Origin: Fibrella forsythiae
GTDB taxonomy: Bacteria; Bacteroidota; Bacteroidia; Cytophagales; Spirosomataceae
NCBI RefSeq assembly: GCF_017353175.1
Contig: NZ_JAFMYW010000002.1
Span: forward strand, 434,001-498,000
Direction of reading: 5' to 3'
Length of the DNA: 64,000 nucleotides
A model generated the notes under the pieces. The model saw only the letters and a list, made by a program, of their open reading frames with translations, made no database searches and was not told where the DNA came from. The position numbers and the translations under genes are program-made. Shown here one piece after another: positions 43,941 through 52,848 of this stretch; position 1 is the stretch's first letter, and every line of letters begins with the position of its first letter.

Positions 43941-44281
43941 GGGGGGTAATGGTTTTGGGTTGGATAGCGGGTTTTTGTTGTTGGCGGCGCGAAGCCACTA
44001 GCACCACGCAATATACACGTATCATCAGCCACCTTCACTCGAAGATCGTGCCAACAGGCAGATAACTCAACTAGAGGGGTTCCAGCTAATCATTTTTTCA
44101 AAATGATAAGAAAGCGTTTCCAAAATGGAAAAATGAGCGCTTACCGAGTTTGCCAATAAATCATATAGATTATTTCAATGTATTGGTTAATAGGAAGTTA
44201 GAGTGGATAGTTTGTGTTGTCGGCTCATCTGGATCATTTTTTGGCATACCCTGACCGTAATCAAATTAATCAACTGACCTC
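43941..44281. promoter_or_regulatory. Divergent regulatory region of kup and kdp
   Basis: This 341-bp AT-richer stretch between divergent K+-uptake genes must hold both promoters. Around 44184-44213 a TTG followed by TA..TTTG-like sequence loosely resembles the Bacteroidota -33/-7 promoter, with a suboptimal spacing. I saw no convincing sigma-54 site (GG-N10-GC) and no recognisable riboswitch. Confidence 0.4.
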
Positions 44282-44368
44282 ATGGGTACGTCACTGCTTC
44301 TGCTTCTCACCGCTTTTCTCTGCTTCGCCGTTTTCTACAAAGCCATCGAATGGTTTGAAAAAATATAG
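44282..44368 (+). CDS. Tiny membrane protein upstream of kdpF
   Basis: The 28-residue product (MGTSLLLLLTAFLCFAVFYK..) has a single membrane helix and ends 'IEWFEKI'. It is followed 2 bp later by the kdpF start. Its ATG, its tight spacing and a single clean membrane helix suggest a real gene. Similar tiny ORFs precede kdpF in other Bacteroidota, from memory. It may be a second small subunit of the Kdp pump. Confidence 0.6.
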   Translation: MGTSLLLLLTAFLCFAVFYKAIEWFEKI

Positions 44369-44370
44369 CC

Positions 44371-44451
44371 ATGCTTACTATCCTGTTCATCATCTCACTC
44401 CTGGTCTTCGCCTACATGCTGTACGTGCTGATCCGACCGGAGAAATTTTAA
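44371..44451 (+). CDS. kdpF: KdpF small subunit
   Basis: The 26-residue product is one membrane helix ending 'YVLIRPEKF'. KdpF subunits are about 29 residues, stabilise the KdpABC complex and typically end in 'LxxPExF', as here. It lies directly upstream of kdpA. Confidence 0.8.
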   Translation: MLTILFIISLLVFAYMLYVLIRPEKF

Positions 44452-44457
44452 AAAGAG

Positions 44458-44499
44458 GTCATTGACTGCACCGCCTGATGACGGCGCAGCATAATGACC
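44458..44499. repeat. Imperfect palindrome between kdpF and kdpA
   Basis: GGTCATT...AATGACC-type ends enclose a GC-rich centre. Its right half (44478-44498) matches 19575-19595 with two differences. It covers the alternative ATG at 44494, which argues that kdpA starts at 44518. Confidence 0.55.
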
Positions 44500-44517
44500 A
44501 CAAATGACTCCATCATT

Positions 44518-46233
44518 ATGAATACCGAATTACTTGGCGTTGTGGTAACGTACCTGATCACCCTGCTGCTGGCTATTCCGCTTGGAAAGGTCGTCGGCCG
44601 GATCTTCAGGGGTGAGCCCAACGCCCTCGACTTCATGGCTCCGGTTGAGCGCTTCATCTTCCGAATCGGGGGTGTCGACGCCTCGCGGGACATGACCTGG
44701 AAAGAAAACCTGGTGGCCCTGTTGACCATCAACGCCGTCTGGTTCGTCTACGCCTTTGTGATGCTGATCGCGCAGGGAGGCCTGCCGCTGAACCCCGATG
44801 GTAACCCCTCGATGACCTCCGATCTGGCCTTTAACACGGCGATCAGCTTCATGGTCAACTGCGATTTGCAGCACTACTCGGGCGAATCGGGACTAACGTA
44901 CCTGACGCAGCTTGGGGTGATCAACTTCCTGATGTTTGTGTCGGCCGCAACGGGCATTGCCGCGCTGGTGCTGGTAGTACGGGCGTTTTTACCCGAAAAA
45001 ACGAATCTGTCGGGTAACTTCTACGTATACTTCACCAAGGCGATCACGCGCATCCTGTTGCCCGCTTCGCTTGTGGTGGCGCTGATTCTGGCGTTCAATG
45101 GTGCCCCCGCCAGTTTCGACGGGAAAGATCAGTTCATCTCGATGCAGGGCGATACCGTCAACGTGTCGCGCGGACCAGCGGCGGGGCTGATTGCCATCAA
45201 GCACCTGGGTACCAACGGTGGTGGGTATTTCGGGGCCAACTCGGCACACCCGCTCGAAAACCCGAACTACCTGACCAACATGGTTGAGCTGATTGGTCAG
45301 GTGATGCTGCCCATTGTCATGCTCTTCGCGCTGGGCTACATGATCAACCGCAAACGGTTTTCGTGGATCGTATTCGGCGTGATGACCAGCGGTTTCCTGC
45401 TACTCGTGATCCCGACGCTGATTACGGAGTTTCACGGTAACCCGGCCATTGCCAAACTTGGCGTGATGCAGCCAACAGGGGCCATGGAAGGCAAGGAGGT
45501 CCGGTTTGGTCCGCTGTCGTCGGCCTACTGGAGTATCGTAACCACAATCATTTCAACGGGGTCGGTCAACTCCATGCACGACTCGTCGATGGCCTTATCG
45601 GGCACCATGCAACTGCTGGGCATGATGACCAACGCGTTCTACGGCGGTTGCGGCGTCGGCTTCCTGAACTACTACTATTACCTGATCATCGCCGTCTTTA
45701 TCTCGGGCCTGATGGTGGGGCGCACGCCGGAGTTGTTCGGCCGGAAAGTAGAGGCGCGGGAGATCAAGATTGCTTCGATGGTGGCCCTGCTCAGTACCCT
45801 GCTGGTGAAAGGCGGTGTGGCCATTGCAGCCTGGCTCACGGTCAACTACCCCAACGCCGACTGGTCGGTGAAACCGTCGGCCTGGCTGAATAACCCGGGT
45901 TATCATGGGTTCACGGAGATGCTCTACGAGTTCACCTCGGCCAACGCCAACAACGGGTCGGGCTTCGAAGGGCTGGGCGACAATAACTTCTTCTGGAACT
46001 TCAGCACGGGCATTGTCCTGATCTTCGGGCGGTTCATTCCCATCATTGGTCCGGTAGCGATTGCCGGTCTGCTGGCCGACAAGAAGTTCGTTCCTCAAAG
46101 CGCAGGTACGTTGCCGACCGATACGCCCACGTTTGGACTGATGACTTTCGCGGTTATCATCATCATCACGGCCCTGTCGTTCTTCCCCGCACTGGCGCTG
46201 GGTCCACTGGCCGAGTATTTCTCACTTAAATAA
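44518..46233 (+). CDS. kdpA: Potassium-transporting ATPase subunit KdpA
   Basis: KdpA is the K+ channel-like subunit of the KdpFABC pump. The 571-residue product has about 10 membrane segments and all four pore loops: 'CDLQHYSGESG' (P1), 'GTNGGGYFGANSAHPLENP' (P2), 'TNAFYGGCGVGF' (P3) and 'NANNGSGFEGLGD' (P4). The glycines of the filter are intact. ATG 44518 is preferred to 44494. It is followed by a REP-like palindrome before kdpB. Confidence 0.96.
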   Translation: MNTELLGVVVTYLITLLLAIPLGKVVGRIFRGEPNALDFMAPVERFIFRIGGVDASRDMTWKENLVALLTINAVWFVYAFVMLIAQGGLPLNPDGNPSMTSDLAFNTAISFMVNCDLQHYSGESGLTYLTQLGVINFLMFVSAATGIAALVLVVRAFLPEKTNLSGNFYVYFTKAITRILLPASLVVALILAFNGAPASFDGKDQFISMQGDTVNVSRGPAAGLIAIKHLGTNGGGYFGANSAHPLENPNYLTNMVELIGQVMLPIVMLFALGYMINRKRFSWIVFGVMTSGFLLLVIPTLITEFHGNPAIAKLGVMQPTGAMEGKEVRFGPLSSAYWSIVTTIISTGSVNSMHDSSMALSGTMQLLGMMTNAFYGGCGVGFLNYYYYLIIAVFISGLMVGRTPELFGRKVEAREIKIASMVALLSTLLVKGGVAIAAWLTVNYPNADWSVKPSAWLNNPGYHGFTEMLYEFTSANANNGSGFEGLGDNNFFWNFSTGIVLIFGRFIPIIGPVAIAGLLADKKFVPQSAGTLPTDTPTFGLMTFAVIIIITALSFFPALALGPLAEYFSLK

Positions 46234-46412
46234 CCCCTCACCCCCGGCCCCTCTCCCACGTTGGGAGAGGGGAGCAAAGCTCCGCTTGTGGCCTATGCAA
46301 TAGGCTGAATGGACTCTGCTGCCCTTGTGAAAAGTAAGCGATAGGCTTATTCCGAATACTGGGCCGAGCACCTCCCTCTCCTTGTGAAGGAGAGGGGCCG
46401 GGGGTGAGGTTA
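46231..46412. repeat. REP-like GC-rich palindromic element, copy 1
   Basis: The kdpA-kdpB gap opens with TAACCCCTCACCCCCGGCCC and closes with its near reverse complement (46391-46412). Each half has its own small hairpin (46248-46272 CCCCTCTCCCA/TGGGAGAGGGG; about 46375-46395 CCCTCTCC/GGAGAGGG). Such CCTCACCCCCGGCCC palindromes recur in many bacterial genomes. Confidence 0.8.
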
Positions 46413-46423
46413 CACACAAAAAA

Positions 46424-48490
46424 ATGGCAAAGCAACAACCTTCACTGTTCCAGGGTGAACTGGTGGGGACGGCAATAAAACAGTCGTTTACTAAACTGAA
46501 TCCGGCTATCCTGATCAAGAATCCGGTGATGTTTACGGTCGAAATCGGTACGCTGATCATGCTGGCCGTGACGATCTACATCGCCCTCTCGGGCGATAAA
46601 ACACAGGGCACACTGGCCTATAACATTGTGATTACGGCTATTCTGCTGCTCACGGTGCTGTTCGCCAACTTCGCCGAGGCAATCGCCGAAGCTCGGGGTA
46701 AAGCCCAGGCCGAGTCGCTCCGGAAAACACGGCAGGAAACCCCCGCCAAGGTAATTCGGGAAGTAGGCGAAATGACCCTCAATGAGGTGCAGCTGATCTC
46801 ATCGGCACAACTGAAAAAGGGCGATATTTTTCTCTGCGAAGCTGGTGACATTATCCCCTCCGACGGGGAGATTATTGAAGGCCTGGCCACCATCGACGAG
46901 TCGGCCATTACGGGCGAATCGGCCCCGGTGATCCGGGAAGCGGGCGGTGATAAATCGTCGGTGACGGGTGGGACGAAGGTGCTGTCAGACAAGATCAAGG
47001 TGATCGTGACCACCCAGCCCGGTGAGTCGTTCCTCGACAAGATGATCGCACTGGTTGAAGGGGCGTCGCGGCAGAAAACGCCGAACGAAATTGCGCTGAC
47101 GATTCTGCTGGCGGGCTTTACGCTCATCTTCATCATCGTTTGCGTGGCTCTGAAACCCTTTGCCGACTACGCCAACACGCCCATCACGGTAGCTGCGCTG
47201 ATCTCGCTGTTTGTCTGCCTGATACCAACGACCATCGGCGGGCTACTGTCGGCCATCGGTATTGCGGGCATGGACCGTGCTCTTCGCGCCAACGTCATTG
47301 CCAAGTCGGGCCGTGCGGTTGAAACGGCGGGTGATATTGACACGCTGCTGCTCGACAAAACGGGTACGATCACGATTGGTAACCGGAAGGCCACCCACTT
47401 CTATGCCGCACCGGGTATCGATCAGGCCGAGATGATCCGGGCCTCGGCGCTGAGTTCGCTGGCCGACGAAACGCCCGAAGGCAAGTCGATCGTGGAACTG
47501 GCTGGAACGGACGTAACGCGCAACCTGAGTACGACTGGGTCAACGATGATCAAGTTCACGGCTGAAACACGCTCGTCGGGTATCGACATGCCTGATGCCG
47601 CGCGGGATGGTGGTTCGCTGCGGATTCGTAAAGGCGCCGTGGACTCGATCCGGACGATTGTGACGAAGGCGGGGAATGCCTTTCCGACCGAAACGGAACA
47701 GAAAGCCAAAGAGATTGCCGGTAACGGCGGTACGCCGCTGGTGGTGACGGAAAACGAGCAGGTGATGGGTGTCGTGGAATTGCAGGACATCATCAAACCC
47801 GGTATTGCCGAACGGTTTGACCGGCTGCGTAAGATGGGTGTGAAAACGGTGATGGTCACAGGTGACAATCCGCTGACGGCCCGGTTCATTGCTGAGAAGG
47901 CTGGCGTCGATGATTTCATTGCCGAGGCCAAGCCGGAAGACAAAATGCAGTATATCCGTACCGAGCAAACCGGCGGTAAACTGGTGGCGATGATGGGCGA
48001 CGGTACCAACGATGCCCCCGCACTGGCGCAGGCTGATGTAGGGGTAGCGATGAACTCAGGTACGCAGGCGGCTAAAGAAGCCGGCAACATGGTCGACCTG
48101 GACAATGACCCCACCAAGCTGATCGAAGTGGTTGAGATCGGGAAACAACTCCTTATTACGCGGGGTACGTTAACGACCTTCTCCATTGCCAACGACGTGG
48201 CCAAATACTTCGCCATTGTGCCCGCGCTGTTTGTGGGGAGCATTCCGGCCCTGCAGGCCATCAACGTGATGAAACTGCACAGCCCCGAATCGGCGATCTT
48301 ATCGGCCGTTATTTTCAATGCGATCATCATTCCGATGCTGATTCCGCTAGCCCTTCGCGGGGTTGAGTACAAGCCCATCGGTGCCTCGGCCCTGCTGCGT
48401 CGCAACCTGTTTATCTACGGCTTCGGCGGCCTGGTCGCGCCTTTCGTAGGGATCAAACTACTCGATTTAGTCGTGGGGCTCTTTGTCTAA
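46424..48490 (+). CDS. kdpB: Potassium-transporting ATPase subunit KdpB
   Basis: KdpB is the P-type ATPase of the pump. The 688-residue product has the phosphorylation motif '[13 protein letters not shown]' (Asp about 310), the actuator 'AITGESAPV' (about 161-169), nucleotide-binding 'KGAVDSIRT', and hinge motif '[18 protein letters not shown]' (about 522-539). About seven membrane segments are placed as usual. Length matches other KdpB proteins. It is flanked on both sides by REP-like palindromes. Confidence 0.97.
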   Translation: MAKQQPSLFQGELVGTAIKQSFTKLNPAILIKNPVMFTVEIGTLIMLAVTIYIALSGDKTQGTLAYNIVITAILLLTVLFANFAEAIAEARGKAQAESLRKTRQETPAKVIREVGEMTLNEVQLISSAQLKKGDIFLCEAGDIIPSDGEIIEGLATIDESAITGESAPVIREAGGDKSSVTGGTKVLSDKIKVIVTTQPGESFLDKMIALVEGASRQKTPNEIALTILLAGFTLIFIIVCVALKPFADYANTPITVAALISLFVCLIPTTIGGLLSAIGIAGMDRALRANVIAKSGRAVETAGDIDTLLLDKTGTITIGNRKATHFYAAPGIDQAEMIRASALSSLADETPEGKSIVELAGTDVTRNLSTTGSTMIKFTAETRSSGIDMPDAARDGGSLRIRKGAVDSIRTIVTKAGNAFPTETEQKAKEIAGNGGTPLVVTENEQVMGVVELQDIIKPGIAERFDRLRKMGVKTVMVTGDNPLTARFIAEKAGVDDFIAEAKPEDKMQYIRTEQTGGKLVAMMGDGTNDAPALAQADVGVAMNSGTQAAKEAGNMVDLDNDPTKLIEVVEIGKQLLITRGTLTTFSIANDVAKYFAIVPALFVGSIPALQAINVMKLHSPESAILSAVIFNAIIIPMLIPLALRGVEYKPIGASALLRRNLFIYGFGGLVAPFVGIKLLDLVVGLFV

Positions 48491-48494
48491 AAAA

Positions 48495-48545
48495 TTACCT
48501 CACCCCCGGCCCCTCTCCTGCTGAGAGGGGCCGGGGGTGAGGTAA
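48495..48545. repeat. REP-like GC-rich palindrome, copy 2
   Basis: Perfect 23-bp arms (48495-48517 and 48523-48545) carrying the same CCTCACCCCCGGCCC core as copy 1, with a 5-nt loop, fill the kdpB-kdpC gap. An intact GC hairpin inside an operon could reduce downstream expression or protect upstream mRNA. Confidence 0.85.
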
Positions 48546-48557
48546 ACCAACAACAAC

Positions 48558-49121
48558 ATGAAAAATCACATATCTCCAGCCATCCGCTTAACGGTGGCTA
48601 TGCTTATTCTGCTCTCCGTTATTTATCCACTTGTGGTGGCTGGTATTGCTAAACTGGCTCCGGGCGGAGGGGCCGGCGAAACGGTTACGGTGAACGGTAA
48701 AGTTGTCGGCTACGCCCGAATTGGGCAGAAGTTTACCGAAGACCGGTATTTCAACTCCCGCCCGTCAGCCGTAGACTATAACGCGGCCGGTTCGGCTGGC
48801 TCGAACAAAGGACCCTCGAACCCCGACTACCTGAAAACGGTACAGGCGCGCATCGATACCTTCCTGGTGCATAACCCCGGCGTGCAGAAGACCGACATCC
48901 CGGCTGAACTCGTTACGGCCTCGGGCTCCGGACTTGATCCTGACCTGTCGCCAGCCGCTGCTAAAATTCAGGTACGTCGCATTGCTAAAGTGCGCGGTAT
49001 CACAGACGACCGTCTGAATCAACTGATCGATGAGCAAACTAAGGGACCGCTGTTGGGCCTATTCGGTCCATCGACAGTGAATGTGCTAGCACTCAACGTG
49101 GCGCTTGACGCGCTTAAATAA
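48558..49121 (+). CDS. kdpC: Potassium-transporting ATPase subunit KdpC
   Basis: KdpC is the small accessory subunit with one N-terminal membrane helix (about 8-30). The 187-residue product shows family motifs 'SVIYPLVVAGIAKL', 'GQKFTEDRYFNSRPSA' and 'TASGSGLDPDLSPAAA', and ends 'PSTVNVLALNVALDAL'. The length is normal. Confidence 0.95.
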   Translation: MKNHISPAIRLTVAMLILLSVIYPLVVAGIAKLAPGGGAGETVTVNGKVVGYARIGQKFTEDRYFNSRPSAVDYNAAGSAGSNKGPSNPDYLKTVQARIDTFLVHNPGVQKTDIPAELVTASGSGLDPDLSPAAAKIQVRRIAKVRGITDDRLNQLIDEQTKGPLLGLFGPSTVNVLALNVALDALK

Positions 49122-49198
49122 AGTCGATTGCTGCCGGTTGGTGCAACTGGGGTTGACACTGACTGGCAGCCAATCGCATCAGTTTGATAATCAGGCTA

Positions 49199-50905
49199 AT
49201 GATTACTCAACTTATAGGCTTTGTCCTTCTTTTTGCTCTGGCAGTCGGGCTCGCGGTTCCCGTTGGCCGATACCTGAGCCGGGTGTTCAGCCCAGAAAAA
49301 TCAGCAGATCCGTTCGACACGTTCGATGGGCTGCTGTACCGAATCGGCGGTATTGACCCGAACGTACCCATGACCTGGCGGCAGTATGCCGTTGCATTAC
49401 TCTCGATCAACGGTGTATGGCTGGTCTACGGATTTGTGATGCTTCTGACGCAAACGGCCATCCCGATTTGGAATCAGGGCGGTGTTAGCCAGATGGACTG
49501 GACACTGGCGCTCAACACGGCCATCAGCTTTCTGACCAGCACCAACCTGCAACATTATTCGGGCGAAAGTGGGGCTACCTACTTCACGCAGCTGCTGGTG
49601 CTGACGTTCCTGCAATTTGTGGCAGCGGCTACCAGTCTGGCAGTGGGGGTGGCGGTCGTACGGTCGTTGAAACAGGAAACCAGCAACAGCGTCGGCAATT
49701 TCTACCAGGACTTTGTCCGGTCCATCACGCGGGTGTTTCTGCCGTTGTCGCTGATCGGTGCGGTAGGGTTGCTGTACACGGGCGTGCCGATGACGTTTTC
49801 GCCCTACGCGGCGATCAAAACGCTGGAGGGAATTGAGCAGACGGTGGCTACCGGACCCGTGGCGGCGATGCTGCCCATCAAACACCTTGGCTCAAACGGG
49901 GGAGGTTTCATGGGGGCCAACACGGCTCATCCGTTCGAGAATCCGTCGATGGTCAGCTACATCATTCACCTGATCAATGTCTTTCTGCTGCCGATGGCGT
50001 TTGTTTGCTTCGTCGGGTATTTTCTGAATCGGCGGAAGCTGGGCACCATCGTGTTTACGATCATGACGGGTTGCTGGCTGGCCTTAACGATCCCGATCAT
50101 GCAACAGGAACTGGCCGGTAACAAGGCCATTAGCGCACTGGGAATAGATCAGTCGGTGGCCGGAGCGCCGGCCGGCAATATGGAGGGGAAAGAGGCTCGA
50201 TTTGGGGTGGCTGCCAGTGCGTTCTATGCGGGCGTCAACATTGTGATTCCCGCCGGCACGCTGACGAGCATGCACGATAGTTACACCCCGCTTTCCGGGC
50301 TGTTCATGCTGTTGGGCATGCAGGTCGATGCCTTCTATGGTGGCGTCGGTTCGGGTTTTCTGTATATGTTCCTGTACATCATTCTGGCCATTTTTATCGG
50401 CAGCCTGATGATTGGCCGTACCCCCGAACTGCTCGGCAAAAAGGTAGGTATCGTTGAAATTCAGATTGCCTCGTTCGTCATCGTGGTGCTGCCGCTGCTC
50501 TATATGGGAGCCACGGCTATTGCGGCCGTCATCCAGAACGCTAACCCCGACATTGGCTGGTTAAGTAATGGGGGACCACATGGCTTCACCACGATGCTCT
50601 ACGAGTATGTTTCCTCGGCCGGTGGGAACGGTTCCGGTTTCGAAGGGCTGGCTGACAATACCCCGTTCTGGAACCTGTCGACGGCGGTGGTGATGCTGGG
50701 CGGGCGCTACATTCCCCTGCTGGCTCCACTGGCGATTGGTGGTATCCTGCTGGCCAAGCGCTACGTGCCGCCAACGGCTGGGGTGCTACCAACAGAATCC
50801 TGGACGTTCGGTTTATTGCTGACGGCGGTAATCATCATCATCGGTGCCCTCTGCATCTTCCCGGCTGCGGCGCTGGGTCCGATTTCAGAATTTTTAAATC
50901 AGTAA
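49199..50905 (+). CDS. Second KdpA paralogue
   Basis: The 568-residue product is a second complete KdpA directly after kdpC. All pore loops are intact: 'STNLQHYSGESG', 'GSNGGGFMGANTAHPFENP', 'VDAFYGGVGSGF' and 'GGNGSGFEGLAD'. The flanking helices differ widely from the first copy, so this is not a recent duplication. ATG 49199 is used. It could replace KdpA in an alternative pump or act as a distinct pore. No second kdpB or kdpC is nearby. Confidence 0.9.
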   Translation: MITQLIGFVLLFALAVGLAVPVGRYLSRVFSPEKSADPFDTFDGLLYRIGGIDPNVPMTWRQYAVALLSINGVWLVYGFVMLLTQTAIPIWNQGGVSQMDWTLALNTAISFLTSTNLQHYSGESGATYFTQLLVLTFLQFVAAATSLAVGVAVVRSLKQETSNSVGNFYQDFVRSITRVFLPLSLIGAVGLLYTGVPMTFSPYAAIKTLEGIEQTVATGPVAAMLPIKHLGSNGGGFMGANTAHPFENPSMVSYIIHLINVFLLPMAFVCFVGYFLNRRKLGTIVFTIMTGCWLALTIPIMQQELAGNKAISALGIDQSVAGAPAGNMEGKEARFGVAASAFYAGVNIVIPAGTLTSMHDSYTPLSGLFMLLGMQVDAFYGGVGSGFLYMFLYIILAIFIGSLMIGRTPELLGKKVGIVEIQIASFVIVVLPLLYMGATAIAAVIQNANPDIGWLSNGGPHGFTTMLYEYVSSAGGNGSGFEGLADNTPFWNLSTAVVMLGGRYIPLLAPLAIGGILLAKRYVPPTAGVLPTESWTFGLLLTAVIIIIGALCIFPAAALGPISEFLNQ

Positions 50906-50956
50906 TAGTCTAGTTCGAGTACAACAAAACAACGGCCTTATAAACAGGCCACTACC

Positions 50957-52123
50957 ATGAAAAAAAAGACACTTTTCTCAACAACAATCGCTGTGGCAAT
51001 GGCAGCAACGTACCTGGACGCCGCCGCTCAAACCACCGATACCACCGCTACGTCAGCGCCAACTCAGGCTGCAACCCAGACGGCACCCAATGCAGGGCTA
51101 ACCGTGTCCGGGTACGTTGAAGCGTATTATGCGCATGACTTCACGGCCCCGAAAACGACGCAGGAACGTCCCGGATTTTTGTATAATCACCGCCGCAATC
51201 GGGAAGTGAATATCAACCTGGCGTTTGTGAAAGCAGCTTACACCAGCGACCGGGTGCGGGGCAATCTGGCCTTGCAGGTGGGTAACTACGCGCAGTACAA
51301 CTACGCCGCCGAGCAAACGCTGGTGCAGAACATTTTTGAGGCCAATGCCGGAGTGAAACTGTCGAAAAACCGCGATCTGTGGCTTGATGCGGGCATTTTC
51401 TCGTCGCACATCGGCTTCGAAAGCGCCATCTCGAAAGACTGCTGGACCTTGACCCGGAGCCTGCTGGCCGAAAACTCGCCCTACTACCTGTCAGGGGCCA
51501 AAGTGACCTACAACACCCCCAACGGCAAATGGACCGTGCTGGGATCGGTGCTCAACGGCTGGCAGCGGATCAAAAAGCTGGACGGCTACAGCGGGCCATC
51601 CCTGAGCACGCAGGTACAGTATCGGCCCTCGTCGAAGCTGACCCTCAACTGGAGCAGCTTCCTGGGCAGCGACCGCCCCGACTCGCTGAAACAGAGCCGC
51701 TTCTTCAATAACTTCTACGCCATCATCAATCCGACTGGGCGGTTTGGGATGATTCTGGGCTTCGATATTGGTGCTGACCGGAAACCGGTTGTGCGCACCG
51801 GCTCTGATCAGCGCGTAGGCACCGGCAGCTACGTCTGGTATTCGCCCGTGGTGATTGCCCGGTACAAAACATCAGACCGGAGCTATATCAATGGCCGCGT
51901 AGAATATTACAACGACTCGAATGGTGTGATCATCAGCACGGGTACGTTGAACGGCTTCAAAACAGTCGGTTACTCGTTGGGGTACGATTACGCCATTCTG
52001 CCGAATGCGCTGTTCCGCCTGGAAGGAAAAGTGTATGACAGTAAAGACCCGATTTTCAGCGCCGCAAACGGCCTGAGTGCCAGCAACACCTCGCTGACCA
52101 CCAGTTTAGCCATTTCGTTTTAA
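50957..52123 (+). CDS. Outer-membrane porin-like beta-barrel protein
   Basis: The 388-residue product has a signal peptide (cut near 'AAAQ', about residue 25), an Ala/Thr-rich spacer, and a barrel pattern from 'LTVSGYVEAYYAHDF' to the C-terminal 'TSLAISF'. A porin of this type inside a Bacteroidota kdp operon suggests a route for K+ (or its counter-ion) through the outer membrane. The operon position, 50 bp after the second kdpA, supports that inference. Confidence 0.85.
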   Translation: MKKKTLFSTTIAVAMAATYLDAAAQTTDTTATSAPTQAATQTAPNAGLTVSGYVEAYYAHDFTAPKTTQERPGFLYNHRRNREVNINLAFVKAAYTSDRVRGNLALQVGNYAQYNYAAEQTLVQNIFEANAGVKLSKNRDLWLDAGIFSSHIGFESAISKDCWTLTRSLLAENSPYYLSGAKVTYNTPNGKWTVLGSVLNGWQRIKKLDGYSGPSLSTQVQYRPSSKLTLNWSSFLGSDRPDSLKQSRFFNNFYAIINPTGRFGMILGFDIGADRKPVVRTGSDQRVGTGSYVWYSPVVIARYKTSDRSYINGRVEYYNDSNGVIISTGTLNGFKTVGYSLGYDYAILPNALFRLEGKVYDSKDPIFSAANGLSASNTSLTTSLAISF

Positions 52124-52158
52124 TACCCAGACAGATCTATTCCTAAACCTGAACGGTC

Positions 52159-52803
52159 ATGAAACTAGCCTACCGGTTGCTCGGTGTTCTCTTACTCAGC
52201 TTACCCCTGCTGTCGGTTGTGCTGGTTTATGACCGCCTACCTACCCGATTACCCATACATTTTTCCAACAACGGTCTGCCCGACAAATACGGAACCAAAC
52301 GAGAATGGTTTGTCCTGCTGATTATTACTTTATTCTTTCTGAATGTATTGCGGTCTCTTCTGATTCGGGCTGTTGAAATAAGGCGAAAAACGCCGCTTCC
52401 AAACATGGTGGCGTTATATATACTCACAGCTGTGTCTGTGTCTGCCATTATTTCGCTACGAATTTTCGAGGGCGTTCTGGGGCGACCGATCTATGCCGAC
52501 TGGCTGCCTGTTCTGGTTTTCCTGTCGGGAGCTGTCTTTATGTACGTGTCGGTGCCGACAGAGCTGTCCATCATGAGCCAGTTGCCAGAGAAGATGACAC
52601 CGTCGTTGCAGCGGCGAGTAGACCAGTTGCAGCACATCCATATGGTGTCGCGGCTGGTGGTGGTGCGTGTCAACGTGCTGGCGGCGGTCCTGATGGTATT
52701 TGTCAGTCCGGGAGACCGCTGGCAACTGGGGCTGATGGCCAACATGCTGGCCTACTTGTCGTTGTTTTTGATGACGTCCGTTATGCGTCGACAGGCTGAT
52801 TGA
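52159..52803 (+). CDS. DUF1648 membrane protein
   Basis: The 214-residue integral membrane protein has about five hydrophobic segments and near its start the DUF1648 motif 'LPTRLPIHFSNNGLPDKYGTK' in pieces at 27-47 (family pattern: 'LP..I..H....G..D.w..K'). Function is unknown. It lies 35 bp after the porin gene and 45 bp before the KdpD-type gene, so it is probably cotranscribed with kdp. Confidence 0.8.
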   Translation: MKLAYRLLGVLLLSLPLLSVVLVYDRLPTRLPIHFSNNGLPDKYGTKREWFVLLIITLFFLNVLRSLLIRAVEIRRKTPLPNMVALYILTAVSVSAIISLRIFEGVLGRPIYADWLPVLVFLSGAVFMYVSVPTELSIMSQLPEKMTPSLQRRVDQLQHIHMVSRLVVVRVNVLAAVLMVFVSPGDRWQLGLMANMLAYLSLFLMTSVMRRQAD

Positions 52804-52848
52804 TAGCTACTCTATGCCCCTCTATCTAATTTATTACAACGCTCACCA

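Noticed and set aside
44230-44260. Sigma-54-type promoter upstream of kdp
   Set aside because: TTGGCAT is present but the GC expected about 10 bp downstream of GG is missing.
43941-44281. Potassium or c-di-AMP riboswitch in the kup/kdp gap
   Set aside because: No recognisable conserved core or paired helices of the known class were found.
45595-46098. Frame opposite kdpA (167 codons)
   Set aside because: Shadow of kdpA pore-loop region; no signature.
47422-48405. Long open frame opposite kdpB (327 codons)
   Set aside because: It lies fully within a well-supported gene, has Ser/Ile-rich composition typical of antisense shadow frames, and no family signature.
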